A stretch of 64,000 bases of DNA from assembly GCA_963724385.1 (NCBI GenBank), contig CAVRUJ010000001.1:1364001-1428000 (forward strand), given 5' to 3'. This document shows, piece after piece, positions 61,470 through 64,000 of this stretch (the first letter of the stretch is position 1; the number at the start of each line of letters is the position of its first letter). This DNA is from DASXQK01 sp963724385. Its GTDB lineage: Bacteria > Pseudomonadota > Alphaproteobacteria > Dongiales > Dongiaceae. Below the pieces are notes generated by a model. It ran no database searches and was not told the DNA's origin. It saw nothing but the letters and a program-made list of their open reading frames with translations. The position numbers and the translations under genes are program-made.

Positions 61470-62090
61470 TCAGCTTTGCCCCGCCCGGGCCAGCGCGACT
61501 GCGACCCGGGCGAGCGCGAAGGCCCGGGCGCGCCGGCTTTCGATGGCGCCAAGCGTGGCAAGCGCCGCATCGCCGTCGCCGAGCGCGGCCTCTGCGGTGG
61601 CAAGCCAGCCCTGGGCGGCGGCGTAGTCGGCCGTGCCCTTCATATGGTCGACGATCGCCTGGACCTGATCCAGGGTCTTGAGCGTGGTGCCGTCGCCGGC
61701 GGCAGCCTGGCGGGCCGTGATCTCGGTCAGCGCCGCCAGCTTGGAAAGGTCTGCGCTGCAATCCTTGAGACTTGCCATGGCGTCGTCCAGCTGGCCGAGC
61801 TTCGCGGCCAGGCCGGCCGCGGCCGCGGCCTCGGCGTCGCCGGATACGGCGAGCGCATCGACCACGGCATCGTCGAACGCCTCCCCCGGCAGCATGCGTT
61901 CGAGCCCCAAGAGGCAGGCGATGCCGTCCGGCTCGCTGTTCTGCCGGGCCGCTTCGGCGAGGCAGCGCGGCTTCAAGGGCAGGCTGCAGTCGACCGGCGA
62001 GGGTCGGTCGAAAATGAAATGGAAATAACCCCAGACGGCGGCGCCGAGGATGACGGCCATGGCCGCCACGGCGGGGAGCCACTTCTTCAT
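61470..62090 (-). CDS. membrane-anchored helical protein of unknown function
   Basis: A 206-residue protein with one N-terminal membrane helix (about residues 4-27) followed by an Ala-rich, all-helical region whose spacing (GWLATAEAALGDGDAALATLG, RAFALARVAVALARAG) resembles tetratricopeptide-like repeats. Four cysteines lie between about 35 and 110. I do not recognise the family. It is 16 bases downstream of the next minus-strand gene and probably shares its transcript. Confidence 0.65.
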   Translation of the reverse strand: MKKWLPAVAAMAVILGAAVWGYFHFIFDRPSPVDCSLPLKPRCLAEAARQNSEPDGIACLLGLERMLPGEAFDDAVVDALAVSGDAEAAAAAGLAAKLGQLDDAMASLKDCSADLSKLAALTEITARQAAAGDGTTLKTLDQVQAIVDHMKGTADYAAAQGWLATAEAALGDGDAALATLGAIESRRARAFALARVAVALARAGQS

Positions 62091-62106
62091 CCGGCGAAAG
62101 GCCGGC

Positions 62107-62823
62107 TCAGTAGCCGCCGATGATGCTGGGCTTGGCGACGATGATGAGACGTCCCTCGGTCAAATAGACGGCGCCCAGCGGCTTGTCGAACAGGGAGCCT
62201 ATGGGCGGCAGATCGGCGAGCGCGTTGGTTCCGCAATGCCGCCCCGCCGGCGCGAGAGGCGCGAAATTGGCGGGGCGGACGAGATATTCGAAGTCCCGGT
62301 TGAGGACGCCGACGCTTTGCAGGGCTGGCGCGCCTGCGGCTACGCCGAAAATCTGATTTTGCCCGCCAGTCGGGCCGTCGGTCAGCGCCGCGAGCAAACT
62401 CGGGTCGGGCGCGCCCGGCCCGGCCGAGGGGCGAAGGTCGACGAAGATGGTTCCATCCTTCAGGTAGGAAAGGCCGCGCTGGTTGGCCTCGGTGAGATCG
62501 TCCTGGCGCGGCGTCTGCTCGAACAGGCCGCCGATCAGCGGCAGTTCCTGGGTGAAGCCCAACCTGTTGACGTTGCGCCGCAAGCTTTGGTCGGTGCCGC
62601 CGCGAAAGACGCAGTCCGGCGTCATGACGACCAGCTTGGTGACGAGCGCGTTGATGTCGGTCTTGAGCGTGATCTGGTCGACCCGCTTGTCCTCCATGGA
62701 GCGGGAGACCGGCGTGTTGTCCTTGGACTCCGCGCCTGACCCGCTCATGTCGGCAGCCGCGGGTGCGAGGCCGCCGAGCCATGCCGCCGCCGCGATCGCC
62801 GCCGCCAGATATGCGCGCTTCAT
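62107..62823 (-). CDS. exported protein with secretin-like motifs
   Basis: A 238-residue protein with a signal peptide ending PAAA (about residue 24). Two stretches recall the C-terminal signature of secretins, the outer-membrane rings of type II/III secretion: QELPLIGGLFEQTPRQDD (about 92-109), and DLPPIGSLFDKPLGAVYL followed by EGRLIIVAKPSII near the C-terminus. It is far too short for a secretin and lacks N-domains. It may be a reduced secretin-like or pilot-type protein, or the likeness may be chance. It pairs with the gene at 61470. Confidence 0.6.
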   Translation of the reverse strand: MKRAYLAAAIAAAAWLGGLAPAAADMSGSGAESKDNTPVSRSMEDKRVDQITLKTDINALVTKLVVMTPDCVFRGGTDQSLRRNVNRLGFTQELPLIGGLFEQTPRQDDLTEANQRGLSYLKDGTIFVDLRPSAGPGAPDPSLLAALTDGPTGGQNQIFGVAAGAPALQSVGVLNRDFEYLVRPANFAPLAPAGRHCGTNALADLPPIGSLFDKPLGAVYLTEGRLIIVAKPSIIGGY

Positions 62824-62947
62824 CGATTCATCTCCAGTCTCCCGGCCAGGAGGATACCCGGCGGCCCGCGCGGTGCCAACCTCGCATCACCTTGAGGCGG
62901 CGCGTCGGCTTGCGTTGTGAGGCGCTCTTGCGCTACCCAGGAGCCCC

Positions 62948-64000
62948 ATGAGCGGCAAGGACCCCAAGGCGAACGAGCCCCTGGATCCGGCGACCTTGGC
63001 CGCGCGCGGCCTCGGCTGGATCGAGCCCGGCGCCCACGGGATCGTGCCGCCGATCCATCTTGCCACCACCTTCGAGCGGGCGGCGGACCAGAGCCTGCCG
63101 GGCGGGCGCTCCTACATCCGCGCCCAGGCGCCGGCCTACGACCAGCCCGAGGCGCTGCTGAAGGCGCTGGAGGGTGGGGCGGGCGCCTTGCTCTTCTCCA
63201 GCGGCATGGCCGCGGCGACGGCGGCCTTCCTCGCCCTTGCGCCGGGCGATCATGCGCTGGCTCCGGAAGAAGGCTATTGGGGCCTGAAGCAATGGCTGAT
63301 CGATTTCGGCCAGCGCCAGGGCCTCGCCGTGGATTTCGTCGACATGACGGACCTGGCCAAAGTCCAGGCGGCGGTGAAGCCGCGCACCAGGCTCATCTGG
63401 GCCGAGACGCCGGCGAACCCCACCTGGAGCATCGCCGACATCGCCGGGCTGGCGGCGATCGCGCACAAGGCGGGCGCCCGGCTCACCATCGACAGCACCG
63501 CGGCCACGCCGGTGCATACGCGCCCGCTGGCGCTCGGCGCCGACCTGGTGATGCATTCGGCGACGAAATATCTGAACGGCCATAGCGATGTGCTCTGCGG
63601 CGCGCTCATCGCCGGCAAGGCGGACGACTACTGGCAGCGGATAACCGATCTGAGAGCCCAGGCCGGCGCGGTGCCCGGACCCTTCGAGGCCTGGCTGCTG
63701 CTGCGCGGCATGCGCACGCTTTATGTGAGGGTCCGGCAAAGCTCGACCTCGGCCATGGCGATCGCCGAGCGCTTCGCGGGCGATCCCCGGGTCGCGGTCG
63801 TGCTCTATCCGGGCTTGGCCAGCCATCCCGGCCACGACATCGCCGCCCGCCAGATGCAGGGCGGTTTCGGCGCCATGCTCTCCTTCCGTGTCGCCGGCGG
63901 ACGCAACGCGGCGCTGCGCATGGCGGCGAGGGTCAAGCTGTGGACCCGGGCGACGTCGCTGGGCGGGGTCGAAAGCCTGATCGAGCATCGCGCGAGCGTC
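62948..64000 (+). CDS. Cys/Met-metabolism PLP enzyme, cystathionine beta-lyase-like (3' end outside window)
   Basis: The first 351 residues of a transsulfuration enzyme. The PLP lysine is in LVMHSATKYLNGHSD, with IDSTAATPV (Asp contacting the pyridine ring), ALLFSSGMAAATAAF, and LLLRGMRTLYVR. These fit cystathionine beta-lyase or a gamma-synthase relative; LGGVESLIEH at the right edge is the usual C-terminal signature, so only a few dozen residues are missing. ATG 62948 begins the reading frame at MSGKDPKANEPLDP. Confidence 0.9.
   Translation, partial: MSGKDPKANEPLDPATLAARGLGWIEPGAHGIVPPIHLATTFERAADQSLPGGRSYIRAQAPAYDQPEALLKALEGGAGALLFSSGMAAATAAFLALAPGDHALAPEEGYWGLKQWLIDFGQRQGLAVDFVDMTDLAKVQAAVKPRTRLIWAETPANPTWSIADIAGLAAIAHKAGARLTIDSTAATPVHTRPLALGADLVMHSATKYLNGHSDVLCGALIAGKADDYWQRITDLRAQAGAVPGPFEAWLLLRGMRTLYVRVRQSSTSAMAIAERFAGDPRVAVVLYPGLASHPGHDIAARQMQGGFGAMLSFRVAGGRNAALRMAARVKLWTRATSLGGVESLIEHRASV

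Noticed and set aside
62933..63988. Minus-strand 351-residue open frame at the right edge
   Set aside because: The plus strand encodes a clear PLP-dependent enzyme with its lysine motif; the minus frame is a mirror shadow.

Overview
The window is 64 kb of high-GC, gene-dense DNA that reads as the chromosome of an alphaproteobacterium, most like the Rhodospirillales and relatives. The reasons are a DinB with an N-terminal zinc finger, an EipB (DUF1849) protein, DivK, an HdaA-type DnaA regulator, GatCAB beside a non-discriminating-type AspRS, a pyrB-pyrC' pair whose PyrC lacks the metal-binding histidines, and the topA-cupin-rnr order. No rRNA, tRNA, CRISPR array, insertion sequence or prophage was seen. 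The species cannot be named from the sequence.

0-6.5 kb: a tightly overlapping + strand operon. It encodes a DUF2066 protein, a CDP-alcohol phosphatidyltransferase, a PerM/AI-2E permease and HdaA, followed by three genes that match the mycobacterial decaprenyl-phosphoryl-arabinose route (UbiA-type DPPR synthase, DprE1, DprE2). 6.6-12.5 kb: polyphosphate genes (CYTH-CHAD, SixA, Ppk1, Ppx). 12.5-15.5 kb: rnd and aspS. 15.7-19.2 kb: an agmatine-deiminase-like protein without its catalytic His and Cys, then a respiratory-looking set: a CHRD protein, a Cyc2-like monohaem outer-membrane barrel and a divergent soluble cytochrome c, with a perfect FNR/FixK box between the two cytochrome genes.

19.4-42 kb: mostly housekeeping. 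It holds a hydroxyacid dehydrogenase, eipB, dinB, a ROK kinase, divK, rpmG, a NUDIX hydrolase, an S41 protease, rnr, a cupin, topA, dprA, plsY, pyrC', pyrB, a CoA-transferase, ruvX, a LysE exporter and gatCAB.

42-60.8 kb: an accessory island for stress or low oxygen. It carries yqjE/yqjD-like membrane proteins, an alpha/beta hydrolase, a YdcH-type protein, a nitroreductase, archease-rtcB, hsp20-lon, a lone Prim-Pol primase, a cytochrome c, a Virulence_fact-type protein, a frameshifted thiL, capA, a COG2187 kinase, a ligase-ACP-acyltransferase fusion and an MFS transporter. Five perfect TTGAY-N4-RTCAA palindromes and two one-mismatch versions sit between these genes. A sixth perfect palindrome marks a decayed second copy of the archease promoter and 5' end. 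Together with the site at 18.76 kb this looks like a chromosomal cluster of genes controlled by an FNR/FixK-type regulator.

60.8-64 kb: a Sel1-repeat protein, two poorly known envelope proteins and the start of a Cys/Met-metabolism PLP enzyme that runs off the right edge.
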